Source: Kineococcus sp. TRM81007
GTDB taxonomy: Bacteria > Actinomycetota > Actinomycetes > Actinomycetales > Kineococcaceae
Length of the DNA stretch: 64,000 nucleotides
Assembly: GCF_022669155.1 (NCBI RefSeq)
Contig: NZ_JALBVB010000056.1
Coordinates: 312,471 to 376,470 of the forward strand
Direction: 5' to 3'
Under the pieces are notes generated by a model. It was not told the origin of the DNA, ran no database searches, and saw only the letters and a list, made by a program, of their open reading frames with translations. This document shows, piece by piece, positions 17,086 through 25,178 of this stretch (positions within the stretch are counted from its first letter, which is position 1; each line of letters begins with the position of its first letter). The position numbers and the translations under genes were made by a program.

Positions 17086-18762
17086 TCACTCGCCCGGCAG
17101 GACCCCGTCCGCGTCCGGCACGCCGCCGTCGATGTCGTCGGCGTCCACGATGCGGTAGGCGTAGCCCTGCTCGGCGAGGAACCGCTGCCGGTGCGCGGCG
17201 AAGTCCTGGTCCTTCGTGTCCCGCGCCACCACCGTGTAGAAGCGGGCCGTGCCGTGGTCGCCCTTCGGCCGCAGCACCCGGCCGAGGCGCTGGGCCTCCT
17301 CCTGCCGCGAGCCGAACGAACCGGAGACCTGGATGGCGACCTTCGCCTCCGGCAGGTCGATGGAGAAGTTCGCCACCTTCGAGACCACCAGCGTGGTGAC
17401 CTCCCCGTGGCGGAACGCGTCGAACAGCCGCTGGCGCTCCTTCACCGAGGTGTCGCCCTTGATGACGGGTGCGTCCAGCCGGTCGGCGAGGTCGTCGAGC
17501 TGGTCGATGTACTGGCCGATGACGAGCGTGGGCTCCCCGGCGTGCTGGGCGACGAGCCTCTCCACCACGCGGGACTTCTCCGGCGACGTCGAGCACAGCC
17601 GGTACCGCTCGTCGTCCTCCGCCGTCGCGTACGCCAGGCGCTCGCCGTCCGGCAGCGTCACGCGCACCTCCACGCAGTCCGCCGGGGCGATGTAGCCCTG
17701 CGCCTCGATGTCCTTCCACGGCGCGTCGTAGCGCTTCGGGCCGATCAGGGAGAACACGTCGCCCTCCCGGCCGTCCTCGCGCACCAGCGTCGCCGTCAGG
17801 CCCAGGCGGCGGCGCGCCTGCAGGTCCGCGGTCATCCGGAAGATCGGCGCCGGCAGCAGGTGCACCTCGTCGTAGAGGATCAGGCCCCAGTCGCGCGCGT
17901 CGAACAGCTCCAGGTGCGGGTAGACGCCCTTCCGCTTCGCCGTCACCACCTGGTAGGTGGCGATCGTCACCGGGCGGATCTCCTTGCGGGCCCCGGAGTA
18001 CTCCCCGATCTCGTCCTCGGTCAGCGAGGTGCGCTTGAGCAGCTCGTCGCGCCACTGCCGCGCCGACACGGTGTTCGTCACCAGGATCAGCGTCGTGGCG
18101 CGCGCCTTCGCCATCGCCCCGGCGCCCACGATCGTCTTGCCCGCCCCGCAGGGCAGCACCACCACGCCGGAACCGCCGTGCCAGAAGCCGTCCACGGCCT
18201 CCGACTGGTACGGGCGCAGCGACCAGCCGTCCTGCGCCAGGTCGATCGGGTGCGCCTCGCCGTCGACGTACCCGGCGAGGTCCTCCGCCGGCCAGCCCAG
18301 CTTCAGCAGCGCCTGCTTGAGGTTGCCGCGCTCGCTGGGGTGCACCGCCACCGTGTCGGGGGCGACGCGCTCACCCATCATGGGCGCGACCTTCTTGCTG
18401 CGCAGCACCTCCTCCAGCACCGGGGTGTCCAGGGCGCGCAGCACCAGCCCGTGCGCGGGGTCGTTCGCCAGCTGCAGGCGCCCGTAGCGCGCCATCGTCT
18501 CCGCGACGTCCACCAGCAGCGAGTGCGGGACCGAGTAGCGGGAGAACTCCAGCAGCGTGTCGACGACCTGCTCGGCGTCGTGGCCGGCCGCGCGGGCGTT
18601 CCACAGCCCCAGCGGCGTCAGCCGGTAGGTGTGCACGTGCTCGGGGGCGCGTTCCAGCTCCGCGAACGGGGCGATCGCCGCGCGGGCGGCGCCCGCGCGC
18701 GGGTGGTCGACCTCCAGGAGCAGCGTCTTGTCGCTCTGGACGATGAGGGGGCCGTCGGTCAC
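17086..18762 (-). CDS. XPB/Rad25-type DNA repair helicase
   Basis: A 558-residue SF2 helicase of the actinobacterial XPB type. It has an N-terminal domain (DKTLLLEVDHPRA), Walker A PCGAGKT (204-210), DEVH (298-301), the XPB-specific RED motif (328-330), the thumb-like region after it, and motif VI QRLGRVLRPK. These are ATP-dependent 3'-5' helicases; a repair role in bacteria is inferred from homology. The start is GTG with no clear ribosome site. The neighbouring 791-residue helicase-associated gene on the same strand is a common companion in this group. Confidence 0.93.
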   Translation of the reverse strand: MTDGPLIVQSDKTLLLEVDHPRAGAARAAIAPFAELERAPEHVHTYRLTPLGLWNARAAGHDAEQVVDTLLEFSRYSVPHSLLVDVAETMARYGRLQLANDPAHGLVLRALDTPVLEEVLRSKKVAPMMGERVAPDTVAVHPSERGNLKQALLKLGWPAEDLAGYVDGEAHPIDLAQDGWSLRPYQSEAVDGFWHGGSGVVVLPCGAGKTIVGAGAMAKARATTLILVTNTVSARQWRDELLKRTSLTEDEIGEYSGARKEIRPVTIATYQVVTAKRKGVYPHLELFDARDWGLILYDEVHLLPAPIFRMTADLQARRRLGLTATLVREDGREGDVFSLIGPKRYDAPWKDIEAQGYIAPADCVEVRVTLPDGERLAYATAEDDERYRLCSTSPEKSRVVERLVAQHAGEPTLVIGQYIDQLDDLADRLDAPVIKGDTSVKERQRLFDAFRHGEVTTLVVSKVANFSIDLPEAKVAIQVSGSFGSRQEEAQRLGRVLRPKGDHGTARFYTVVARDTKDQDFAAHRQRFLAEQGYAYRIVDADDIDGGVPDADGVLPGE

Positions 18763-18829
18763 GGGGCGTTCAACCCCGCGGAGCGCCGAGTGCTTCCGCG
18801 CCGCGCCGCCGCGGTGCCGGTGGAGCCGC

Positions 18830-19444
18830 TCACACCCGGACCTGCCGGGCCACGGAACCGAAGTCGTACTCGTGGCCGTCGTAGCCGTACTGCGTGCCCT
18901 GCTGCGCGGCCCAGGCGACGAACACCGCGACGCCCACGACGAACAGCACCGTCAGGGCGATCGTCACCCAGGAGATGATCTTGCCGGCGAGGAGGAAGCC
19001 CAGCCCGCGCCGGGCGCCCTGCGAGGCGACGATCTCCCGGCGGGCGGCCGGGGTCAGCGCCAGGGACACGATCGAGGCGATCCAGCCCAGCCCGGTGCCC
19101 AGCAGCACCAGGCCGCCGACGGCCGTCCACAGCACGGCGTGCGCGGTGCCCGTCACCGGCGGCTCGCCGTAGCCCTGCGGGTAGCCCTGCCCGTGGCTCT
19201 GGTCGTGGCCCTGCCCGTAGCCCGGCGGGTAGCTCTGGTCGTAGCCCTGCCCGTAGCTCTGCCCGTAGCCCTGCGGGTAGCTCTGCCCGTAGCTCTGCGG
19301 GTAGCTCTGGTCGTAGCCCGACGCGTGATCCCGCTGGTCGGGCTGCCCGGGGCGGGGCTCCTGGGCGTCCCCGGTGGGGCGCGCTGCGTCGTCCGGCTCC
19401 ACCCACCACGAGCGCTGCTGCTCGTCCCGGTCCGGCTCACCCAT
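18830..19444 (-). CDS. Repeat-rich membrane protein with YGQSYPQG tract
   Basis: 204 residues. Residues 1-42 are charged, 43-93 are a tandem Tyr/Gly/Gln/Ser/Pro tract, 104-130 and about 148-183 are membrane segments (LWTAVGGLVLLGTGLGWIAS and SWVTIALTVLFVVGVAVFVA), and the short tail is acidic. The layout, a disordered Gly/Tyr/Gln/Pro head before two helices, resembles DUF4190-type actinobacterial membrane proteins, though I see no catalytic residues. It lies between two helicase-related genes on the same strand with 67- and 80-base gaps, so it may be independently transcribed. Function unknown. Confidence 0.75.
   Translation of the reverse strand: MGEPDRDEQQRSWWVEPDDAARPTGDAQEPRPGQPDQRDHASGYDQSYPQSYGQSYPQGYGQSYGQGYDQSYPPGYGQGHDQSHGQGYPQGYGEPPVTGTAHAVLWTAVGGLVLLGTGLGWIASIVSLALTPAARREIVASQGARRGLGFLLAGKIISWVTIALTVLFVVGVAVFVAWAAQQGTQYGYDGHEYDFGSVARQVRV
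19166..19318. repeat. Coding tandem repeat (Tyr-Gly-Gln-Ser/Gly-Tyr-Pro-Gln)
   Basis: Degenerate tandem copies of 12- and 15-base units built from ccgtagctctg and ccgtagccctgcggg. On the minus strand they encode the low-complexity head of the membrane protein. The units keep the reading frame. Confidence 0.85.
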
Positions 19445-19524
19445 CGCCTGCTCCCTCCAGCCCGTCGCACCGCACCGCCCGCCGCGGTGGGGCGGCTGTC
19501 GACGCTAGCCGACGCCGGCGGTGC

Positions 19525-21900
19525 TCACGCGTCCCGTACCGCCACACCGGTGACGCGGTGCACCGAGAAGGTGCGCACCGCCCCGTCCGCGCGGTCCAGG
19601 GCGGTGATCCGCCCGCCCGCCACCTCGATCGGCTCCACGAGGTGCCGGCGCGGTGCCCCGTCGGCGTCGGCGTACCCGATCCACGCCGCGCGGCGCTCGG
19701 CGGCGGCCTGCCGCAGCAGCACCAGGGAGGTGGAGGGGTCCAGGTGGTCCAGCGCCGGTGCGTCGGCGTGCTCGGCGCGGCGCCGCTGACCGGCCTCGGC
19801 GTCCTCGTCCCCGGTGCGCAGCGAGCGCACCGCCGCCGTCAGCAGCGCCGGCGACGGCGGGGGAGGCTCACCGGTGACCGGGCGGGGCGGGGTCCGCGGG
19901 CCGCTGCGCAGCACCGGGGGCCGGTGCACCAGCAGCTCCCCGCCGGGGCCCTCGGCGGCGGGCGCCAGGCCCACCGCGCGCAGCGCCGCCAGCACCTCCT
20001 CGGGCTCGGCCTGCGCGGCCAGCACGGTCGGGGCCAGGGGCCGCAGCCCCAGGCGGGCGCAGCGGCGGTCGGTGAGCAGCTCGGCCAGCACGGCCGGGTC
20101 CTCGGCGCGCACGTAGCTGCCCGCCCGGCCCACCCGCACCCGCCCGTGCCGGCGCGCCACGTCCCGCACCAGGTACTCCAGCGGCTGCGGCACACCGGTG
20201 GCGGAGACGTCCGCGAGGAAGCGCAGCGCGTCGTCGGCGGTCAGCCCCTCGTCCAGGCCGTGCCGGACGGTGGCGGCGTCGAACCGGTACACCGTGGCCC
20301 CGCCGCGGCTCTCGACCCGCGCCAGAGCGGCCAGCCGCTGCGCCAGGTGGCTCTCCAGCGGGCCGGGCGCCACGGCCGTCAGGTCCGCCTGCAGCAGCAC
20401 CTCGGTGACCGGCGCTGGCAGCGCCAGCGCCAGGGCCGCCGCCGCGGCGTCCTCGTCGCCGTCCAGCAGCGCGCGCCCGGCCGGCGCCAGCGCCCCGGCG
20501 CCGACCACGCCCAGCCAGCCGGCGTCGCGCAGGGCGGAGCGCACCAGCTCCTCGCGCAGCCGCCCCGCGCGGCGGGGGGCGTCCCAGCGCAGGCGCGCGG
20601 CGAGGTCGTCCGCGGCGACCGCACCGCCCTCGCCGGCGGCCGCCAGCTGGGCCAGCACCGAGCGGCGCACGGCGAGGGCGGCGCCGCGGTCCAGGTCCGG
20701 GCCCAGCGCGTTGCGCAGGGCGTCCTTCACGTCGCGGGTGCCCACCAGCGCGGGCACCCGGGTGGAGCCCAGCCACGGCCGGGCCAGGTCGAGCCAGCGG
20801 GTGGGGACGTCCTCCTCGCGCCAGGCGTCGAAGGCCGGCGTGGGCAGCCAGCGCGGCTCCACCTCGGCGTCGTCGGCGACCAGGCCCGCCAGGTGCGCGA
20901 CCTCGGCCACCAGGGCCGCGGTGGCCTCGTCCACCTCCAGCGCGGCGGCGGTGCGGCGCAGCTCGCGCACCCCCACGCCGCCGGCGCGCAGCACCGGCGG
21001 GGGAGCGGAGCCCCACAGCAGGCCCAGCTCCTCCACCAGGCGGCACGCCTCGGCCGCGGCCTCCGCCGCCGCGGCGGTCACCTGCTCCGGGCGCCGCTGC
21101 TGCACCCGCGGGGCGGGCGGCTCCCGGTCGGGCGACCGGTGGACCCGCCCGCCGCGCAGCGCCAGGCCCACCTCGCGCGGCAGCACGACCGTGCCCGGAC
21201 CGGACACCGCCAGCAGCCCGTGCGCGAGCAGCCAGTCCACCGGGCCGGTTGCGCCGGCCGCCCGCACCTGCCGGTCGGCGCGCTCCACCGACCCCGTCGG
21301 CGGGCCCCACGTCAGCTTCTCCAGCAGCGCGCGCACCCCCTCGGGCGCGTCGCCCAGCAGGGGTTCCAGCACGGCGGCGTCGCCCAGGTGGGCGGCCAGC
21401 CGGCCCAGCGCCGCCTCGGGGTCGTGGGTCACCGGCAGGCCGAGGTCCTCCAGCAGCTCGGCCAGGCGCTGCGGGGAGCGCCGCCCCAGCGCGTCGGCCA
21501 GCGGCGGTCCCAGGCCCGCCGGGTGGGGGCCCAGCAGGTCCCGCACCGCGTGCACCAGGTGCAGCCGGCGGTCGGGCCCCCACAGCAGCGCCCGCTCGCG
21601 CAGCTGCGCGAGGACGCCGTTCGCCCTGGCTCCCCAGGTGCGCGCGACCGCCGTGGCGCTGGTGGGGGAGGGCAGCACGGCCAGCACTTCCGCGACCTGC
21701 AGCGCGGGGGTGTCGAGGGCGTCCAGCGCCCGCTGCACGCTGGCGCGGGTGGTGGCCCGGGTGGCCAGCGCCGTCGTCGATCCGGGCAGCGGGGAGGCCA
21801 GGTCGGGGCGGGCGGCGAGCAGCGCCTCGAGCTCGCCGTCGCCGCGCGCGCGCAGGTCCTCCGCGAGGGAGCGCGGGGTGCTGCGGGCGGGGGTGGCCAT
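19525..21900 (-). CDS. Helicase-associated protein with helicase C-terminal and WYL-like regions
   Basis: A 791-residue Leu/Ala/Arg-rich protein of the actinobacterial family annotated with a helicase XPB/Ssl2 N-terminal-like (Helicase_C_3) domain: a repeat-helical N-terminal half, a middle LLQADLTAVAPGPLES segment typical of the family, and a C-terminal WYL-like domain (AAWIGYADADGAPRRHLVEPIEVAGG). I see no Walker motifs, so it is not a helicase by itself. The gene is usually near the XPB helicase, as here, which suggests a regulatory or DNA-binding partner. The ATG at 21900 is the only sensible start; the longer frame upstream overlaps the sigma factor gene. Confidence 0.82.
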   Translation of the reverse strand: MATPARSTPRSLAEDLRARGDGELEALLAARPDLASPLPGSTTALATRATTRASVQRALDALDTPALQVAEVLAVLPSPTSATAVARTWGARANGVLAQLRERALLWGPDRRLHLVHAVRDLLGPHPAGLGPPLADALGRRSPQRLAELLEDLGLPVTHDPEAALGRLAAHLGDAAVLEPLLGDAPEGVRALLEKLTWGPPTGSVERADRQVRAAGATGPVDWLLAHGLLAVSGPGTVVLPREVGLALRGGRVHRSPDREPPAPRVQQRRPEQVTAAAAEAAAEACRLVEELGLLWGSAPPPVLRAGGVGVRELRRTAAALEVDEATAALVAEVAHLAGLVADDAEVEPRWLPTPAFDAWREEDVPTRWLDLARPWLGSTRVPALVGTRDVKDALRNALGPDLDRGAALAVRRSVLAQLAAAGEGGAVAADDLAARLRWDAPRRAGRLREELVRSALRDAGWLGVVGAGALAPAGRALLDGDEDAAAAALALALPAPVTEVLLQADLTAVAPGPLESHLAQRLAALARVESRGGATVYRFDAATVRHGLDEGLTADDALRFLADVSATGVPQPLEYLVRDVARRHGRVRVGRAGSYVRAEDPAVLAELLTDRRCARLGLRPLAPTVLAAQAEPEEVLAALRAVGLAPAAEGPGGELLVHRPPVLRSGPRTPPRPVTGEPPPPSPALLTAAVRSLRTGDEDAEAGQRRRAEHADAPALDHLDPSTSLVLLRQAAAERRAAWIGYADADGAPRRHLVEPIEVAGGRITALDRADGAVRTFSVHRVTGVAVRDA

Positions 21901-21935
21901 CCGCGCGAGTCTAGGTCGGGGCCGGGGCGCGCGCC

Positions 21936-23045
21936 TCAGCGCGTGGGCGGCGACGACGGCGGGTGGGGCGGCAGCTCCGGCGGCAGCCCGAAGTGCGCGA
22001 ACAGCCGGGTGTCCAGGAACGAGGTGATGCGGCGGATCCGCCCGTCGCGCAGCTCCAGCACGTGCAGCGCCCACGGCGCCAGCGCCCCGTCCGGCCCGCC
22101 CGGCTTGTACTGGGCGAACGCGGGGGAGCCGTTGACGTCGGCCCGCACCAGGCGCGAGCCGCGGCACGCGCGGCCGGGGCCCACCATCCAGCGCACCACG
22201 TCCCGCGGGCCCGACAGCCACATCTCGAACGGCGGCATGTTCTGCGTCACGTCCTCGGCCAGCAGGGCCACGAAGGCGTCCATGTCGTAGGACTCGAAGG
22301 CCCGCACGTACCGCTCCAGCAGGTCGCGGTGGCCGGCGTCCAGGTCCGCCTCCCGTGCGCCGGTGACCGCCTCCGGGTCCACGTCGGGGCGCGAGGACAG
22401 CGTGGCGCGGGCGCGCTGCAGGGCGCTGTTGACCGACGCGGTGGACGTCTCCAGCAGCCCGGCGACCTCCTCCGCCCGCCAGCGCAGCACGTCGCGCAGG
22501 ATCAGCACGGCCCGCTGGCGCGGTGGCAGGTGCTGGAGGGCGGCGACGAACGCCAGCCGGATCGACTCGCGGGCCACCGCCACGTCGGCGGGGTCGCCGG
22601 CCGCCGGCAGCACCCGGCTGTCCACCATCGGCTCCAGCCAGGTGTCCTCCGGCTGCCGGGCGGCCAGCGAGGCCTCCACGGGCTCCCACGCCGAGGCGGA
22701 CAGGTCCATCGGGCGCGCACGCCGGCCGCGCGTCTCGATCGCCGTCAGGCACACGTTCGTGGCGATGCGGTACAGCCACGAGCGCAACGAGGAGCGGCCC
22801 TGGAAGCCGCCGGCGCCCTTCCAGGCGCGCAGCAGCGTCTCCTGCACCGCGTCCTCGGCGTCGAAGGCGGAGCCGAGCATCCGGTAGCAGTAGCCGGTCA
22901 GCTCGCGGCGGTGCTGCGCGAGGAGCGGTTCGAGGTCGGCGGCCGCGACCCCGGGAGCGTCGGTGCGGAGGGCGGCGACGGTGCGATCGGACGGAGCGGG
23001 GGCGGGGATCGTCACGCCGCACAGACAAGCACGGGGCACCGACAC
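21936..23045 (-). CDS. ECF RNA polymerase sigma factor with SnoaL-like C-terminus (SigG/TIGR02960 type)
   Basis: 369 residues: sigma region 2 (GYCYRMLGSAFDAEDAVQETLLRAWKG, quoted in part: FDAEDAVQETLLRAW), region 4 (HLPPRQRAVLILRDVLRW and ETSTASVNSALQRAR), then a ~120-residue SnoaL-like domain (FESYDMDAFVALLAEDV ... LRDGRIRRITSFLD). Sigma factors of this type usually have no anti-sigma neighbour and are thought to be controlled by the attached domain; none is seen here. The GTG at 23045 and a second GTG at 23015 are both possible, and neither has a ribosome site. It diverges from an MFS gene. Confidence 0.88.
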   Translation of the reverse strand: MSVPRACLCGVTIPAPAPSDRTVAALRTDAPGVAAADLEPLLAQHRRELTGYCYRMLGSAFDAEDAVQETLLRAWKGAGGFQGRSSLRSWLYRIATNVCLTAIETRGRRARPMDLSASAWEPVEASLAARQPEDTWLEPMVDSRVLPAAGDPADVAVARESIRLAFVAALQHLPPRQRAVLILRDVLRWRAEEVAGLLETSTASVNSALQRARATLSSRPDVDPEAVTGAREADLDAGHRDLLERYVRAFESYDMDAFVALLAEDVTQNMPPFEMWLSGPRDVVRWMVGPGRACRGSRLVRADVNGSPAFAQYKPGGPDGALAPWALHVLELRDGRIRRITSFLDTRLFAHFGLPPELPPHPPSSPPTR

Positions 23046-23113
23046 GTCGGGGGTGCGCTGTGAAGTCGATCACGAAACCCCCTCCCCGCCGGTGCTCGCA
23101 CAGGATCGAGGTC

Positions 23114-23119
23114 TACGGT
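23114..23119 (+). promoter_or_regulatory. Candidate -10 element of the MFS/TetR operon
   Basis: TACGGT fits the TAnnnT pattern of actinobacterial -10 elements. The predicted start of transcription (about 23126) falls at the edge of the TetR-type palindrome. No convincing -35 is visible. Confidence 0.35.
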
Positions 23120-23126
23120 CTGCGAG

Positions 23127-23146
23127 CCGACCGAGCGCTCGGTCGG
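23127..23146. promoter_or_regulatory. TetR-type operator palindrome
   Basis: A perfect 20-bp palindrome with half-site CCGACCGAGC, 41 bases before the MFS start codon and just after a candidate -10. The core ACCGAGCGCTCGGT is typical of TetR/AcrR-family operators. The TetR gene at the end of the same operon is the obvious ligand-controlled repressor. Confidence 0.75.
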
Positions 23147-23187
23147 TCGGGTGACGCAGCCGTCGCCCGTGAGCTCGAGGAGGCGCT

Positions 23188-24483
23188 GTGGCCCTGTCGA
23201 ACGAACCCCGCGTCCCGGTCGCACCGGGCACGCCGGCCGTCCCCGCCGCACCACCCGGAGGTGCGCGCGGCGCGCGCGGCCTCGTGGTCCGGCTGACCCT
23301 GGCCCAGTTCGGGCTCTTCGTGGCGCTCATGGCGCCCGTCATGGTGAGCCTGGCGCTCAAGGCCCAGCAGGTGCGTCCGGACGACCCCGCCTCCGTGGTC
23401 GGCACCGTCAGCGCCTGGGCGGCGTTCGGCGCGTTCATCGCCAACCCGCTGTTCGGGATGCTCAGCGACCGCACCCGCAGCCGCTTCGGCCGCCGCCGGC
23501 CGTGGATCCTCGGCGGGCTGGTCGTCTTCACCCTCGCGCTGGTGTGGGTGGCCTTCACCGACAGCGTGCTGCAGCTGGGCGTCGCCTGGGTGCTCGCCCA
23601 GATGGGCGCCAACGCCGTGCTCGCGTGCCTCGTCGCCGTCATCGCCGACCAGGTGCCCGCCGAGCAGCGCGCCGGCGTCTCCTCCTGGGTGGGCATCGCC
23701 CAGAACGTCGCCATCCTGCTCGCCACCCTGTGCGGCGCGCTGTTCCCCACGAGCATGCTGCCGCTGTTCCTGGTCCCGGCGGGCATCAGCTTCGTGCTCG
23801 TCGCCGCCTTCGCCCTCACCATGCGCGACGAGCCGCACCCCGAAGCCCGTGAGCCGCTCGACCTGAAGGCGTTCGCCCGCACCTTCTACACGAACCCGGT
23901 GGCGCACCCCGACTTCGCGCTCGCCTGGTGGTCGCGGTTCTTCATCGTCTTCGGCACCTTCATGTTCACCACCTACCGGCTGCTCTACCTGCAGCACCGC
24001 TTCGGCCTGGACGCCGCGGCGGCCGCCCGCGCCGTCCTGCTGGGCGTGCTCGTCTACACCGCGGCCCTCGTCGTCGCCGCGCGCGCGGCCGGGTGGGCCT
24101 CGGACCGCACCGGCCGGCGCAAGCCCTTCGTCTTCGCGTCCACCGCCCTGTTCGCCGCCGGGCTCGTCGTGCTCGCCCACGCCGGGTCGGTCGGTGCCTT
24201 CTACGTCGCCGAGGTCGTCCTCGGCGTCGCCTACGGCGTGTACGTCGCCGTGGACACCGCCCTCGTCATCGACGTCCTGCCGTCGGAGGCGCAGGCCGGC
24301 AAGGACCTCGGCGTCTTCAACATGGCCAACGCCCTGCCGCAGAGCCTGGCGCCTGCCGCGGCCCTCGTCCTGCTCGGCGTGGGCAGCGCGGCGAACCAGA
24401 ACTACCAGCTCATGCTCTGGGGCGCGGGTGCGGTGACCGTGCTCGGCGCCGTCGCGATCCTCTTCGTCCGCAAGGTCCGGTGA
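23188..24483 (+). CDS. Major facilitator superfamily transporter
   Basis: A 431-residue protein with about 12 hydrophobic segments. The loop after helix 2 (GMLSDRTRSRFGRRRPWI) is the family's A-motif, in the form seen in sugar-type (GPH/SLC45-like) carriers, and a second copy (GWASDRTGRRKPFVF) lies at the midpoint. The start is GTG with GAGGAGG five bases upstream. It is followed after 5 bases by a TetR regulator, and a perfect TetR-type palindrome lies in its promoter. The substrate is unknown; control by the TetR protein suggests a drug or a metabolite. Direction of transport cannot be read from sequence. Confidence 0.88.
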   Translation: MALSNEPRVPVAPGTPAVPAAPPGGARGARGLVVRLTLAQFGLFVALMAPVMVSLALKAQQVRPDDPASVVGTVSAWAAFGAFIANPLFGMLSDRTRSRFGRRRPWILGGLVVFTLALVWVAFTDSVLQLGVAWVLAQMGANAVLACLVAVIADQVPAEQRAGVSSWVGIAQNVAILLATLCGALFPTSMLPLFLVPAGISFVLVAAFALTMRDEPHPEAREPLDLKAFARTFYTNPVAHPDFALAWWSRFFIVFGTFMFTTYRLLYLQHRFGLDAAAAARAVLLGVLVYTAALVVAARAAGWASDRTGRRKPFVFASTALFAAGLVVLAHAGSVGAFYVAEVVLGVAYGVYVAVDTALVIDVLPSEAQAGKDLGVFNMANALPQSLAPAAALVLLGVGSAANQNYQLMLWGAGAVTVLGAVAILFVRKVR

Positions 24484-24488
24484 GGGCC

Positions 24489-25130
24489 GTGGCGGTGCAG
24501 ACTGCCCCCGTGAGCACCGCCGCGACCGCCCCGAGCACCGCAGCCGTCCCCGCCGCCCGCGAGCGCGCCCTCGACGTCGCGCTGGAGCTGTTCGGCGCGC
24601 GCGGCTACCGCGGCACCTCCATCGCCCTGGTGGCGCAGCGGGCCGGGCTGAGCCAGTCCGGCCTGCTGCACCACTTCCCGACCAAGGCGGCCCTGCTGAC
24701 CGCCGCCCTCGCGCACCGCGACGCCCGCACCACCCCGGTGATCGTCGGACGGGAGGAGCCGGTCGGCTGGGCGGCGTTCGAGGGGCTGGAGCGCCTCGTG
24801 GTCGCCAACGCCCGCGACCGCGAGTGGGTGGAGCTGTTCGTGACGATCTCCGCGGAGGCCGTGGACCCCGCGCACCCCGCGCACGAGTGGGCCCGCGAGC
24901 ACTACGCGGGCATCACCTCGTGGATCGCCGCGGCCCTGCGCGCCGGCGTGGACGCCGGGGAGGTCTCGCCCGAGGCCGACGTGGACGCGATCACGGCCGC
25001 CACCGTCGCCGTCCTGGACGGCCTGCAGGTGCAGTGGCTGCACTCCGGTGAGCCGGAGGGCACCGCGATGGTCGCCGGGTTCCGGGCGTTCAGCGAGTCG
25101 CTGCGGGCCCGCTGGGGCACCGCGGGCTGA
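24489..25130 (+). CDS. TetR/AcrR-family transcriptional regulator
   Basis: A 213-residue repressor with an N-terminal helix-turn-helix (ARERALDVALELFGARGYRG, then SIALVAQRAGLSQSGLLHHF) and an all-helical ligand-binding C-terminal region. It lies 5 bases after the MFS stop, so they form one operon. GTG codons at 24489, 24495 and 24510 are all in frame; I take the first because a GTGAGG sequence precedes it. It most likely binds the palindrome at 23127-23146 and releases it when the transporter's substrate is present. Confidence 0.88.
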   Translation: MAVQTAPVSTAATAPSTAAVPAARERALDVALELFGARGYRGTSIALVAQRAGLSQSGLLHHFPTKAALLTAALAHRDARTTPVIVGREEPVGWAAFEGLERLVVANARDREWVELFVTISAEAVDPAHPAHEWAREHYAGITSWIAAALRAGVDAGEVSPEADVDAITAATVAVLDGLQVQWLHSGEPEGTAMVAGFRAFSESLRARWGTAG

Positions 25131-25138
25131 ACCGCCCC

Positions 25139-25175
25139 GCGCACGGCCCGCCCCTCGCCGGGGCGGGCCGTGCGC
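25139..25175. terminator. Bidirectional terminator hairpin (16-bp arms)
   Basis: Perfect 16-bp arms (25139-25154 and 25160-25175) around a 5-base loop, between the TetR stop and the HelR-like stop. It has no T-tract. Confidence 0.7.
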
Positions 25176-25178
25176 GCG

